Assembly: GCA_029850555.1 (NCBI GenBank)
Contig: JARCRS010000031.1
Coordinates: 1-64,000, forward strand
Length of the DNA stretch: 64,000 nucleotides
Reading direction: 5' to 3'
From: an archaeon
Lineage (GTDB): Archaea; Thermoproteota; Nitrososphaeria; Nitrososphaerales; CADDZS01
This document shows, one piece after another, positions 1 through 9,259 of this stretch; the first letter of the stretch is position 1; the number at the start of each line of letters is the position of its first letter. Under the pieces are notes generated by a model. That model was given only the letters and a program-made list of their open reading frames with translations, was not told the origin of the DNA and made no database searches. A program made the position numbers and the translations under genes.

Positions 1-1859
1 AGGATATACGTAGGGTCATGAAGCTCTTTCAAAATCTGCATTGATGTTGCTGGATCAGAGCTCAGGACCCTCCCGATCAATGCGATTTGCGTTCCATTGC
101 TCGTGGCGTTATCTGCGAGAGTGGTCCGGTTCCCCATCACCGCGACCCAATATCCATAGTCCCACCATGAGACAATAGTCGAATCAGCAGGGGTTTGTCT
201 GATGAACTGGAATGCCTGGAACCAATCAGGCGAGTTCGTAGCAAAAGCCGTAGCGCCGTTTGCAACGCTCACTGGCGTGTTTGCGGAGGCAAAAAAGCCA
301 GCATGATTAAGATCGTAAGCGCTAGTATTGGGCGGATAGAACATTGGCAGCGTTAGAACAATGACCATGAATACCACAAAGCCGACTTTGATTTCACTTC
401 TGGCTTCATAGATCCTTGTCTTTTTTCGAGAAATCGTTGCGGCAGTGGGCCGTAGTATAGCTTCTGCAATTTCAACCACTCCTATAGCAGCTAGAACGCC
501 GAGCGCGAGGGTCGAGTAAACCATCAGCCTCGAGAACGAAGTCGCGATGTAGACTCCCGTGATTCCTAGAGATAGGGCGAACAAGGATTCCATGTTTCTA
601 CGCCTCATTGCTGCATAGATGCCGAAAACAGCAAGAAAGATCAGTACCGCGTAATACTGGAAAAAGTTCGCTCCCGTTGGAATCTGCTGCTCGGCAACTG
701 ACTGCACTAAGGGATTACCAGAACGATAAAATGTGTCAATCACTGTAATGTAGCGTCCAGAAACGCTTGTCAGGATAGAGCTAGAGAATGCAAGGAATAC
801 CAACCCGCCGAAAATCATGATCAGGAAAACTTTGATCACGTTTCGGACATACATTGTTGGATCTCCATAGGTTCGCAAGTAATATGCAAAAAACGTGAAT
901 GCCCAAGAGAAAATCAAAGCAAGACCAGTGATGCCTGAAATCTCTGCCAGTCCAGGTCTCGGAGCTAGACCATCAACTAACAAGAAACCAGCTACGACTA
1001 GAGATCCTCCGTAGGCGGTCTTTTTCATGTCGATCGACTTTATGAAAGGTGCAACAAGGAATATTATTGCGAAAACCAAAATAAACTCGTCTCCGCCTCC
1101 CCAAGCAGTATCCGCATATCCGAACATGAGCCCCGCTAGCAAACCTCGCAGGAGCATTCCTTGGGTTGACGTCCTTGAATTATACACGGTCAGGAAGAAA
1201 TAAGCGCCAATGGTAGATGCAAATAAGGCCAGTGGCTCTGATTTGAACCAGCCGAGGTTTCCTCTCTGAAGGATTGGCGGAGATACTGCAAATATTAGGG
1301 CTGCTAATATTCCCCCCGCACTATTTGAAATCTTCTTCACCAAGAAATACAATGTAATTGTAGTGAGTGATCCAATAAGTACTGGGAAGAAAACAATCCA
1401 ATCGTAGTAACTTATCGGAAGGCGAAAGATACTATTTATGAAAAGATAGGTGAAGGCTCCGGTGAGCTGCAGTCCTACTTGGCTCGTGGGTGCGACATCT
1501 CTTCCATATGGATACCAGAACTGACTAGTGTGCCAGTAAAAGTAGCCCTGCTGGGACTGGCAATTTAGAGCAGACTGTAAAGTTTGAGCAGTTGGAACTG
1601 TGGGGCAGCTTACTTGATTGAATAACGCGTACCAAAGCCCGTGTTGTTGTGCAAGTGTCACAACGTGCAAAGAAGCATAATAGTCAAAATAAGGGTCAAA
1701 CTCGTTTATGTACCACCCGTACATGGCAGGATAAATTCTCATGAAGATTGCAATGACGAACACTATCGCCATTGAAAGAAATATGATGGCGCTTCTTCGG
1801 GAAACGGTCGGGCGGTAGAAAATATCCCGTATTCCCGCTAGCTTTTCGCGTGCTGTCAT
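1..1859 (-). CDS. aglB: Oligosaccharyltransferase AglB/STT3, C-terminus cut by window edge
   Basis: Membrane enzyme that transfers a lipid-linked glycan to Asn in N-X-S/T sequons on the outer face of the membrane. Reading back from an ATG at 1859 the frame stays open to the window edge, about 619 codons. The first membrane segment (about residues 23-42) is followed by EFDPYFDYY with the STT3-type acidic motif at D55, then FWYPYGRDV. Many hydrophobic segments follow, and the STT3 signature WWDYG appears near residues 565-569 (nucleotides 153-167). The C-terminal soluble part lies outside the window. It indicates N-glycosylated surface proteins. The family call rests on these motifs. Confidence 0.93.
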   Translation of the reverse strand, partial: MTAREKLAGIRDIFYRPTVSRRSAIIFLSMAIVFVIAIFMRIYPAMYGWYINEFDPYFDYYASLHVVTLAQQHGLWYALFNQVSCPTVPTAQTLQSALNCQSQQGYFYWHTSQFWYPYGRDVAPTSQVGLQLTGAFTYLFINSIFRLPISYYDWIVFFPVLIGSLTTITLYFLVKKISNSAGGILAALIFAVSPPILQRGNLGWFKSEPLALFASTIGAYFFLTVYNSRTSTQGMLLRGLLAGLMFGYADTAWGGGDEFILVFAIIFLVAPFIKSIDMKKTAYGGSLVVAGFLLVDGLAPRPGLAEISGITGLALIFSWAFTFFAYYLRTYGDPTMYVRNVIKVFLIMIFGGLVFLAFSSSILTSVSGRYITVIDTFYRSGNPLVQSVAEQQIPTGANFFQYYAVLIFLAVFGIYAAMRRRNMESLFALSLGITGVYIATSFSRLMVYSTLALGVLAAIGVVEIAEAILRPTAATISRKKTRIYEARSEIKVGFVVFMVIVLTLPMFYPPNTSAYDLNHAGFFASANTPVSVANGATAFATNSPDWFQAFQFIRQTPADSTIVSWWDYGYWVAVMGNRTTLADNATSNGTQIALIGRVLSSDPATSMQILKELHDPTYI

Positions 1860-1919
1860 AATTGCGAAATTTCAGGTTTCAATGGAACATGTATAAGCGT
1901 TTACTCGTGTCCGCTAATC

Positions 1920-2342
1920 TCATTCTTTCTCACCGAGCTCGGATACAAATTTTCTATAAGAGTCCGCATTCATGAGATCTTTCACTTCATTGTCGTAATT
2001 CGTCGATTTTATCTCGAGCATCCATCCATCCTTGTAGGGTGAGGAACTTACTATCTCTGGCTCTTTTGTAAGGCGATCATTTGATTTGACAACAGTCCCG
2101 GAAACCGGAGCGTAAATATCGGAAACAGTCTTTACCGATTCGACTTGACCGAGAACTTCTTTCTTCGATAAGGTTTGACCTTCTCTCGGAAGCGTTACAT
2201 AAACAATGTCATGCAGCATTTTCGCCGCATAATCCGTAATGCCGATCAATACATTACCATCCCGTTTCCGCTTCGTCCACTCGTGATCTTTCGTGTAATA
2301 ATAATCACCGGGCACATCATATGATTCTTTTGATTCACTCAA
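1920..2342 (-). CDS. gcvH: Glycine cleavage system H protein
   Basis: Lipoyl carrier of the glycine cleavage complex: it shuttles the aminomethyl group between the P, T and L proteins. It is 140 residues, a normal length, with DHEWTK near the N-terminus and the lipoylation motif QVESVKTVSDIYAP, putting the modified lysine at K71. It lies 100 bases downstream of gcvT on the same strand, so the two are probably co-transcribed. No P or L protein gene is in the window. The long gap could hold an internal promoter. Confidence 0.97.
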   Translation of the reverse strand: MSESKESYDVPGDYYYTKDHEWTKRKRDGNVLIGITDYAAKMLHDIVYVTLPREGQTLSKKEVLGQVESVKTVSDIYAPVSGTVVKSNDRLTKEPEIVSSSPYKDGWMLEIKSTNYDNEVKDLMNADSYRKFVSELGEKE

Positions 2343-2442
2343 TTGTTGCGATCAGCTTTGACATGCTGATAATCTTGCGTGACTATAAAATTCATTCGGG
2401 TCTTACTGCATAAAATGAAAGCGATTATTCCAAAGCTCAAAG

Positions 2443-3573
2443 TCAAATCTTTGATCTTTTGTAGCCGTATTTCGTTTGATCATAAAAAGGAGTGCTTACT
2501 ATATTCGCCGGCTGTTCAGCACTTCTAATTTGCACAGAAACTGTCCTCCCATTCTCAGAGAGCTCAGGAGGTACGTAGCCCATTCCGATCCCTTTTTTCA
2601 CAATCGGGGAAAATGTTCCGCTCGTTACAGTGCCCACCTTTGAACCTGCGAGTTTGATATCAAAACCATGTCTAGGAATCCCGCTTTGCATCGAAAACGC
2701 GATGCGTGTCCTGATTGTTCCGTTCTTGAGCTGTGATCGAATTACCTTTTCGCCCAAGTATGTCTCATTCTTTTCGGTACTGATAATGAACTCGAGGTCG
2801 GCTTCGACGGGAGTTGTTGTATCGTCAATGTCGTTACCATAAAGGCACATTCCCGCCTCTAGTCTGAGAGAGTCTCTCGCGCCTAAACCACATGGAAGTA
2901 CGCCTCTGTCTTTGCCAATTTCAAGAATATTGTTCCAGATCTTGAGCGCCTTTTCAGGATCATAGAGAGGACAGTCCAGTACAGCTATTTCAAAACCATC
3001 TTCTCCGGTGTACCCCGTTCTAGAAATGAGACATCGCGTTTCACTTAGATTGCAATAGGCTAGCCCGAAACGTTTGAGTGAAGACAAATCGATATCGCAT
3101 GATTTCTGCAATAGGCTTAGTGACAAGGGACCTTGAAAAGCAATTAGAGCAATACTATCTGACAAATCCGCCATTTCAACGGAAAACTTCTCCGCATGCT
3201 TTTCGAGCCAATTCCAATCTTTTTCCCTGTTCCCAGCATTCACGACCATGAGATATTCGTTCTCGGATAGTTTGTTTGTCACAGTATCGTCTATAATCCC
3301 ACCTTTTTCGTTACATATTGTTGAGTAAAATGCGCGATTTTCTTTTACTTTCTTGGCGTCAGATGGAAGGACGTGATTTAGAAAAGAAGTTGATTCGTTT
3401 CCTTTTATCGAAAATCTTCCCATGTGAGATACGTCAAACAGCCCCGCAGCGTTTCGTACCGCATTGTGCTCTTCTATTATCCCCCGATACCACAAGGGCA
3501 TGTCAAATCCGCTGAACTCAGTGAGCTTACCGTTTTGCTCGTGGAATGAATAAAGATGTGACTTTCTAGCCAA
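2443..3573 (-). CDS. gcvT: Aminomethyltransferase, glycine cleavage T protein
   Basis: Transfers the methylene group from aminomethyl-lipoyl GcvH to tetrahydrofolate (or the archaeal analogue) and releases ammonia. It is 376 residues and full length: the N-terminal family motif SGFDMPLWY is at 21-29, DVSHMGR at 47-53, and GGIIDD at 91-96 carries the conserved acidic residues of the folate site. RTGYTGEDGFE and the GLGARDSLRLEAG segment follow, with the usual C-terminal barrel. It is first in the gcvT-gcvH pair and divergent from cofE. Confidence 0.97.
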   Translation of the reverse strand: MARKSHLYSFHEQNGKLTEFSGFDMPLWYRGIIEEHNAVRNAAGLFDVSHMGRFSIKGNESTSFLNHVLPSDAKKVKENRAFYSTICNEKGGIIDDTVTNKLSENEYLMVVNAGNREKDWNWLEKHAEKFSVEMADLSDSIALIAFQGPLSLSLLQKSCDIDLSSLKRFGLAYCNLSETRCLISRTGYTGEDGFEIAVLDCPLYDPEKALKIWNNILEIGKDRGVLPCGLGARDSLRLEAGMCLYGNDIDDTTTPVEADLEFIISTEKNETYLGEKVIRSQLKNGTIRTRIAFSMQSGIPRHGFDIKLAGSKVGTVTSGTFSPIVKKGIGMGYVPPELSENGRTVSVQIRSAEQPANIVSTPFYDQTKYGYKRSKI

Positions 3574-3674
3574 AGAAAAAGAACCTTTACCAGTAGAAGG
3601 GATAGAATAATAGGACTGGGGCAGCTACTAAATAGTTTTCAATACGACAAAACACTACTTCTGTAGTTTAATTA
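3574..3674. promoter_or_regulatory. Divergent promoter region gcvT / cofE
   Basis: The 101-base gap between two divergent starts contains CTACTAAATAGTT at about 3625-3637. Read on the minus strand it gives CTATTTAG, a plausible TATA element about 55 bases from the gcvT start; read on the plus strand it is about 40 bases from the cofE start. A single near-symmetrical AT element may serve both directions. This is inference from position and composition only. Confidence 0.35.
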
Positions 3675-4460
3675 ATGACTTCGAACGGATTCGCCGTAAT
3701 TCCAATCAAATCACAAAAAATGTTTCAAAGGTTCCAACTCGGACAAGTCGTTCTTCAATGCATAAGAAACGCATGTGAGGAGCTGGCTGACGGAGATATC
3801 GTTGTAGTCTCTAGTAAATTCGCTGCGATGGCAGAAGGAAGATATGTTAATTTAAAGAAAATAGATGCTTCTCCGAAAGCAAAATCACTTGCTTCGAAAT
3901 ATGAATTGGATCCTCCTCTTGCAGAGCTTGTCACTCGGGAATCCGAAGCGATTCTCGGAGGGATAACTGGCTTTGCTCTAGCCCTTTCGAAGGGGATTCT
4001 CGCTCCTAACGCAGGGATAGATCGAAGTAATGTGCCTCATGGATTCGCAATAACCTATCCTAAGGATCCTAAAGACACTGCCAAAAGGCTGAGATTCTAT
4101 CTTCTGAAACATTCTTCAAAGGCACAAAAAATCTCCCGGCTCGGTGTCATATTGTCAGATAGCAGAATCACTCCCACAAGACTCGGAACAATTGGCATCG
4201 CGATCTCAACCTCCGGTTTTAAACCAGTAATCGATTTCCGCGGGAAAAATGATCTTTTTGGCAACAAGCTCAAGGTAACAGTGAAAGCTATTGCCGATCA
4301 GCTTTCTTCTGCGGCACAACTGGTCATGGGAGAGGCGGCAGAATCTATCCCGATTGTGTTGATCCGAGGATACAAAGCGGATTTTAATGAAAGCGGCTCG
4401 CTTTCGATGACTATTCCGTTTAAGCAGTGTCTATACATTCAGGGACTGAAGAATCAGTGA
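3675..4460 (+). CDS. cofE: Coenzyme F420-0:L-glutamate ligase-type protein
   Basis: CofE adds glutamate residues to F420-0 using GTP. The 261-residue protein matches the family in length and pattern: VVVSSKFAAMAEGR near residues 43-56, LVTRESEAILGG, NAGIDRSNVPHG (the conserved NxGID motif), LGVILSDSRITPTRLGTIGIAISTSGF, then KVTVKAIADQLSSAA and LVMGEAAESIPIVLIRG. Other F420-linked genes in the window (luciferase-like oxidoreductase at 22842, F420 reductase at 42673) support active F420 metabolism. The start is an ATG immediately after an AT-rich stretch, so the leader is short. Confidence 0.92.
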   Translation: MTSNGFAVIPIKSQKMFQRFQLGQVVLQCIRNACEELADGDIVVVSSKFAAMAEGRYVNLKKIDASPKAKSLASKYELDPPLAELVTRESEAILGGITGFALALSKGILAPNAGIDRSNVPHGFAITYPKDPKDTAKRLRFYLLKHSSKAQKISRLGVILSDSRITPTRLGTIGIAISTSGFKPVIDFRGKNDLFGNKLKVTVKAIADQLSSAAQLVMGEAAESIPIVLIRGYKADFNESGSLSMTIPFKQCLYIQGLKNQ

Positions 4461-4477
4461 AGAATTAAACTTGTACT

Positions 4478-4651
4478 CTACTGTCCCATTTTTGATTTGC
4501 CGACATCGACTGTATAATCGTGGCTTGAGAGAGTCTTGCCGCATGATTTGCATTTGTTTTGATTTGATCTTATCACTTCCTTCGGAGACTTGAGATCGAA
4601 ACCGGAGTAAAGCATCGCGCCGCAGCTTGCACAGACAACTTCAAGAGGCAA
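4478..4651 (-). CDS. Small zinc-ribbon protein, 57 aa
   Basis: A short minus-strand frame begins with TTG at 4651, directly after an in-frame TAA, and ends with TAG at 4478. The product starts MPLEVVCASCGAMLYSGFDL and carries two CxxC knuckles, CASC near residues 7-10 and CKSC near 34-37, the layout of a rubredoxin-like or zinc-ribbon fold. The regular cysteine spacing and lack of a competing gene support it as real. I do not recognise a named function. It is convergent with cofE, whose stop is 17 bases away. No Shine-Dalgarno sequence is obvious. Confidence 0.7.
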   Translation of the reverse strand: MPLEVVCASCGAMLYSGFDLKSPKEVIRSNQNKCKSCGKTLSSHDYTVDVGKSKMGQ

Positions 4652-4790
4652 AAATTAGCAAGCACTTGTCCAGGCATCTTTCATTTAAATTGAAATCCAT
4701 GATCAGACGCCGACCCTGCTTTGTTAATTTGACAGGTATATTGAATTTTTGTTTTGGATTTTGTTATCATTTTTTCGTAAGTGAACGCGA

Positions 4791-6992
4791 TTGGCTTCAG
4801 AGATCAAAGGGAACTTTAAACTAGTGATTGCTGAAAAGCCCGACGCAGCTCGTAGAATAGCTGCGTCACTAGGTCAGTCATTCGTGAGAGCGATCAGAGG
4901 CATTGAGGTGTTCGATGTTCCGCTTGCATTTGATCAAACCCACTATGTCATTTGTGCAGCAGCTGGTCATTTGTACGGAGTGGCGGATACCACAAGAATC
5001 AGAAGAGTCTACCCAATATTCGATACCGAATGGCTTCCTTACGATCGTATTTCCTCAACAAGCAGAAGGTCGGATCAAAGAAATCAGCTTAAGAATTACT
5101 CTGGATTCGCTAACCAAATGTCGAGAAGATTAATTGTCATCTCCCAACTTGCAAACCATGCAGAACAAATCGTCCAAGCGTGCGATTACGACATTGAAGG
5201 AGAAACAATCGGATACAACATAATCCGCTATGCGTGCGGGAACAGCAACGCTGCAAAGCACATACTTCGTGCCAAATTTTCGACGCTGACGGAAGATGAA
5301 CTCCGAACATCATTCTCGCAATTGGCTGATATGGATCTCTCGCGGGCTGAAGCAGGACGTGCAAGGCATATAGTTGACTTTCTCTGGGGGATTAACCTGT
5401 CACGAGCAATTTCTGAAGCAAACAGGCGAGTAGGAAAAAAGTTTCGCAATCTCACAATCGGAAGAGTACAGGGACCGACTCTTGCATTCGTAGTAGATCG
5501 TGAAATTGATGTGAAGACTCATGTTCCTCTCCCTTTTTGGAGTCTCGAGTCAACGCTTCAGAAAGATGGGTCAGAATTCAAGGCTCATTATGAGAGAGAA
5601 AAAATCGAAGCAAAGAAAGAAGCGAATGAGATCTATGTTCAAGTTTCAAACGTGAAGGTCGCAAAGGTATCGTCCGTAAAAGAGAATACTCTTAGCCAAC
5701 GATCCCCATATCCATTTAGCTTAGGAGACCTTGAAAGGGAATCGTTCAGACTGTTCAAGTTTTCTCCCTCTACGACTCTATCGATCTCAGAAAAGCTGTA
5801 CCTTCGCGCTCTAATTTCGTACCCAAGAACAAACAGCCAAAAACTTCCGCCCTCGATAGGTTATTCCAGAATTATCGAGCAACTGTTACAACAAAATGAA
5901 TTCGGAGGATATCGCTTGCAATTGCAAGAAGGAAAGCGAAGAAGTTTTCCGATTCAAGGAAGCAAGGAAGATCCAGCTCATCCTGCGATTTATCCGACCG
6001 GTTTCAAGCCACCCATTAACCTAAGCCCCGGCGAAAAGAAAATTTATGATCTCATTGCGCGTCGTTTTTTAGCTCTGTTTGCAGAAAATGCCGTCTCAAA
6101 AGAGGTCAATGTCAAATTATCGATCAAAAACTTTGCATTTATCGCAAACGGACATGAATTACTGGAGACTGGCTGGAGAACTATCTATCCTTTCTATTCT
6201 TCGTCAGAGTCACTTCTGCCAACTCTATTCGAAGGGGAAGAAGTACAAGTTATCAAAGTTGAACTTGAATCCAAGTTTACCCCAGCACTACCCACTTACA
6301 CGCCAGGTTCGCTCCTTGCAAAAATGGAGTCTGAAAATGTGGGAACGAAAGCCACGCGTGCGGAGACTATCTCCACTCTTATTGATCGAGACTATATTTT
6401 GCAGGGTAAAGCTGGGACATTAACAGCGGCGGAGATAGGCCTTGCGCTCGTGGACAGTCTAAAAAGAGATTGCCCGCAGATTATATCAAAAGAGCTATGC
6501 CGTATAACAGATGAACATCTAGAAAAAATTGTTGATCGAAAAGAAAGTTCCGAAAGTGTGCTAGGAAAGACGTTTCACGATATCCTAGTGGTTTTGGAAC
6601 AAATACATCGCTCAGAAGAGAAAATCGGCTCTGAGCTCCAAATAGGAATCGAAAGCTATCATTCAACTTTAGGCCCGACCAGTAAGGAGATTCCAACCAA
6701 AGAAACCCTGATTGGAAAATGCCCGATTTGCAAAACTGGATATTTGAAAGTGATAAGGTCACAAAGAACTCACAAGCGCTTTCTGGGATGCACAAACTAC
6801 TCTTCTTCTGGGTGCAGAGCGAGCTCTCCTTTACCTCAGAGAGGAATGATCAGAAAATTTTCAAGCAAATGCGGCTTGTGCGGATGGCCGATGATATCAA
6901 TTAGATTCTCGTTTAGAGGTAAAGGAGCTTGGAACTTTTGCCCGAATATTTCCTGTCCTAGTAAAAATAAGAAGGAGGAAATCAGGGCTTGA
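4791..6992 (+). CDS. topA: DNA topoisomerase I, type IA
   Basis: Relaxes negatively supercoiled DNA by single-strand passage. The 733-residue protein opens with the Toprim segment KLVIAEKPDAARRIA. The acidic Toprim triad is in DYDIEGE starting at D132, and the active-site tyrosine is Y344 in SYPRTNSQ. The cleavage/strand-passage core continues to about residue 600. Two C-terminal zinc-ribbon units follow (CPIC...C...C near 645-675 and CGLC...CPNISC near 700-725). The start is TTG. It overlaps the next small gene by 4 bases. Confidence 0.97.
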   Translation: MASEIKGNFKLVIAEKPDAARRIAASLGQSFVRAIRGIEVFDVPLAFDQTHYVICAAAGHLYGVADTTRIRRVYPIFDTEWLPYDRISSTSRRSDQRNQLKNYSGFANQMSRRLIVISQLANHAEQIVQACDYDIEGETIGYNIIRYACGNSNAAKHILRAKFSTLTEDELRTSFSQLADMDLSRAEAGRARHIVDFLWGINLSRAISEANRRVGKKFRNLTIGRVQGPTLAFVVDREIDVKTHVPLPFWSLESTLQKDGSEFKAHYEREKIEAKKEANEIYVQVSNVKVAKVSSVKENTLSQRSPYPFSLGDLERESFRLFKFSPSTTLSISEKLYLRALISYPRTNSQKLPPSIGYSRIIEQLLQQNEFGGYRLQLQEGKRRSFPIQGSKEDPAHPAIYPTGFKPPINLSPGEKKIYDLIARRFLALFAENAVSKEVNVKLSIKNFAFIANGHELLETGWRTIYPFYSSSESLLPTLFEGEEVQVIKVELESKFTPALPTYTPGSLLAKMESENVGTKATRAETISTLIDRDYILQGKAGTLTAAEIGLALVDSLKRDCPQIISKELCRITDEHLEKIVDRKESSESVLGKTFHDILVVLEQIHRSEEKIGSELQIGIESYHSTLGPTSKEIPTKETLIGKCPICKTGYLKVIRSQRTHKRFLGCTNYSSSGCRASSPLPQRGMIRKFSSKCGLCGWPMISIRFSFRGKGAWNFCPNISCPSKNKKEEIRA

Positions 6993-7216
6993 GTACGCGT
7001 CGTTGCACCATTTGCACAAGAACCTGTAGTTCGGATAAGTATTGCAAGTACCATGAAATTGCATTTGAAAGAATTAGGAAACAATACATGAGTTGGAAGA
7101 GAGCCTATGGAGACTTGTCGTGGGAAAGGTATTTAGAGAGTATTTCAAAGCTCGATTGTACGGGAGTTTGGGCGCTCGAAGTAGCTTGTAAAGAGCTCCA
7201 ATTGGAGCTTAACTAG
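6989..7216 (+). CDS. Small cysteine-rich protein, 75 aa
   Basis: The frame starts with a TTG overlapping the topA stop by 4 bases, suggesting translational coupling. The N-terminus RCTICTRTCSSDKYCKYH has four cysteines and a histidine that could hold one zinc; the rest is a basic, aromatic helical segment (MSWKRAYGDLSWERYLESI). I do not recognise the family. Tight coupling to a topoisomerase hints at a role in DNA metabolism, but that is inference. Confidence 0.7.
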   Translation: MSTRRCTICTRTCSSDKYCKYHEIAFERIRKQYMSWKRAYGDLSWERYLESISKLDCTGVWALEVACKELQLELN

Positions 7217-7274
7217 ATGGATAAATTTCCTAAATAGCTTTGAAAAAACCAGAGAAAAGATCGGGTCGTAATCA

Positions 7275-7697
7275 ATGGGAGTAAAAAAGAGCCTTCAGCA
7301 ACTGATCAACAAGGGAACTTCTCGCCTGAAAAGGGGTTCCCTTTCAAGGTCCTTAACCAATCCAACTTCTTTGCAATCATTAAAGAGTCGGGGGATAGAG
7401 TGGCTATACCTTATAGTGTTCTTACTTTTGACCGCGGGTGTTCTAAACGCGATTACAAATGCTGGGACTCCTGGCATAAATGGCCAGCCCATAGTACCAA
7501 ATCCTACAATACAAAACACAACTGAGACGTTCATTCTGCTCTTTGGATATCTCCTCGGAGCACTGGGAGTTTACGCGTTCTTTCTTAGCGGTAGGCAGAC
7601 AATAAGAGCTAGATCTGCTGAGATGTTTTTCATTTTTGGAATAATGCTGATTTCAATTGCCCTAGTTTTGGGCTATTACATTGTCATTTCTAAGTGA
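7275..7697 (+). CDS. Small membrane protein with three predicted TM segments
   Basis: 140 residues. A basic N-terminal tail of about 40 residues precedes three hydrophobic segments: about 43-62 (WLYLIVFLLLTAGVLNAI), 85-105 (FILLFGYLLGALGVYAFFL) and 117-137 (FFIFGIMLISIALVLGYYI). The loop between the first two is rich in Asn, Pro and Thr and has an NTT sequon, so it probably faces outward. I do not recognise the family and assign no function. Its 3' end overlaps the minus-strand RecA-like gene by 8 bases. Confidence 0.75.
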   Translation: MGVKKSLQQLINKGTSRLKRGSLSRSLTNPTSLQSLKSRGIEWLYLIVFLLLTAGVLNAITNAGTPGINGQPIVPNPTIQNTTETFILLFGYLLGALGVYAFFLSGRQTIRARSAEMFFIFGIMLISIALVLGYYIVISK

Positions 7698-8421
7698 ATG
7701 ATCTTAGCGTAAAAGTAAATGACTGACCTTCTTTGAAGGCCCCCTTGTTTCTTTCTAAAACAGATTCAACGGCCACATCGACTTTCCAAATTTTGTCATT
7801 CTGGAGTTTGTCGATACTCCGAGAGACGGATAATATGACATCACTCTTGAATTTTATCACTCGTCCTCCTGATAGCTCCATATCCCACAATCGAAAGTCT
7901 TGCCCCTTTCTTGGCCTAGATCGCATCACATTTGCCAATATGAGGGCCTTGGAATATCTGCAGGCAAACTCTTGGATCAACGTTATCAGGATCGCCGCTT
8001 CGTGATTAGACTTTACGAAATCGATTCGATGCTCACTTTCGTGAAGCAGCATTTGAAGAGTATTGATCGAATCTACAACAATTATCCCTCCCTTTCTGAC
8101 TTGAGAATTCAGAAGTGATATGACAAGATCGACCGTTTGAAGGTCTCTGGAACGAAACATTTGAAGGGTTTCACTTGCAAGATGGCGATGATCTAAACTG
8201 TTAGTGAACATTGAAGAATATTGGAGATCCAGGTCGACATACTGGACCTGCTGTTTACTCGAAAGAAATTCATCAACAATGATAGAGAGCGTCAAAGTTT
8301 TGATCATGGGGTTTTGCGAAGAAAACGTGATCGTTTGGCATTCTTTAATTGATGAAAGGAAAGCTTCGAGTTGAGACACGCGGATATTCACGAGTGAAGA
8401 GAACGATGTTTCATATTTCAA
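7690..8421 (-). CDS. RecA/RadB-fold protein with degenerate Walker A
   Basis: 243 residues resembling the ATPase core of RadB/RadA/KaiC-type proteins. A Walker B-like strand GGIIVVDSIN sits near residues 110-120, followed by a loop with ANVMRSRPRKGQ and a distal LWDMELSGGRVIKFKSDVILSVS segment, as in the RecA C-terminal core. The expected Walker A GxxxxGK[ST] is eroded to SSQNPMIKTLTLS near residue 35: the lysine and threonine remain but both glycines are gone. It may bind DNA or a partner without strong ATPase activity. It is divergent from a RuvC-like gene. Confidence 0.7.
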   Translation of the reverse strand: MKYETSFSSLVNIRVSQLEAFLSSIKECQTITFSSQNPMIKTLTLSIIVDEFLSSKQQVQYVDLDLQYSSMFTNSLDHRHLASETLQMFRSRDLQTVDLVISLLNSQVRKGGIIVVDSINTLQMLLHESEHRIDFVKSNHEAAILITLIQEFACRYSKALILANVMRSRPRKGQDFRLWDMELSGGRVIKFKSDVILSVSRSIDKLQNDKIWKVDVAVESVLERNKGAFKEGQSFTFTLRSFT

Positions 8422-8523
8422 TTTCTGAATTGCTGATTTGAGAAAGGATGGATTTTAAGATCTCAAAGCTTAAATGTGAGATAGCACGCATGCGAAGTTT
8501 GAAGGTACAAAATTCTGAATTGG

Positions 8524-9246
8524 GTGGGAAGCATAGGCGTCAGATCTCTATCCCGAGCTGAAGTAGGCGTCGCAACTTCTAGCGGCAAATCCTACTATGT
8601 GATTACTTCCTTACTTAAACACGCCCGCATACCCTACGTTGATGTTCTTTTTGGAGGAGAAGACTCTCTTACGACTGATATCAACAACGCACCCTTTTTG
8701 GTTGCTGATTACGAATCAGGGAGGCTAAAGTTGATCATTACGACTAGAAAGGAAAGGCTTCAAGTTCTAGCGAACACAGTTATTTGCATTGAAGATCTTG
8801 GAGAAGATTGGATTATAGCGAAACAAAAGCTTCTATCTATTCTTCATCCACTGAAGGAATCGGATCGATTTGTCGTGGGTATCGACCCAGGCCAGAGAAC
8901 CGGAATAGCCGCATTCATGAACCATATAGAGGTTGACAGCGATGTTCTTGGGTCAATTGATGACACAGTCATCCGAGCAAAGAGATTGCTTGATAATGCC
9001 CCAAAAATGAAGAAAATTGTCAAAATAGGATCGGGAATGCCGGCACTAGCAGAAAGGATCGCATTTAGTCTTGACTCGATTTACGAACGCGACCAAATTC
9101 GCATTCAGCTTGTTGATGAACGAGGCACCTCCTCACTATATGCTAGTGGCAAGAGCCAATTCGAGACGAGGGACCAACGTTCTGCCAAACTAATCGCGTT
9201 CAGAGAAGGCAGGGATTACGTGCCTAACGCTTCAATCATGAGATAG
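8524..9246 (+). CDS. RNase H/RuvC-fold protein, uncharacterised
   Basis: 240 residues from a GTG start. The second half begins VVGIDPGQRTGIAAF near residue 115, the first strand and acidic residue of the RNase H/RuvC/YqgF fold. Later strands include KIVKIGSGMP and IQLVDERGTSS, and a C-terminal helical segment RDQRSAKLIAFREG resembles the last acidic/basic helix of YqgF- and RuvC-like nucleases. The N-terminal 110 residues are not recognisable. Position between a RecA-fold gene and endonuclease IV suggests a repair or recombination role. Nuclease activity is inference. Confidence 0.65.
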   Translation: MGSIGVRSLSRAEVGVATSSGKSYYVITSLLKHARIPYVDVLFGGEDSLTTDINNAPFLVADYESGRLKLIITTRKERLQVLANTVICIEDLGEDWIIAKQKLLSILHPLKESDRFVVGIDPGQRTGIAAFMNHIEVDSDVLGSIDDTVIRAKRLLDNAPKMKKIVKIGSGMPALAERIAFSLDSIYERDQIRIQLVDERGTSSLYASGKSQFETRDQRSAKLIAFREGRDYVPNASIMR

Positions 9247-9259
9247 CTTGTGGTTTGCT

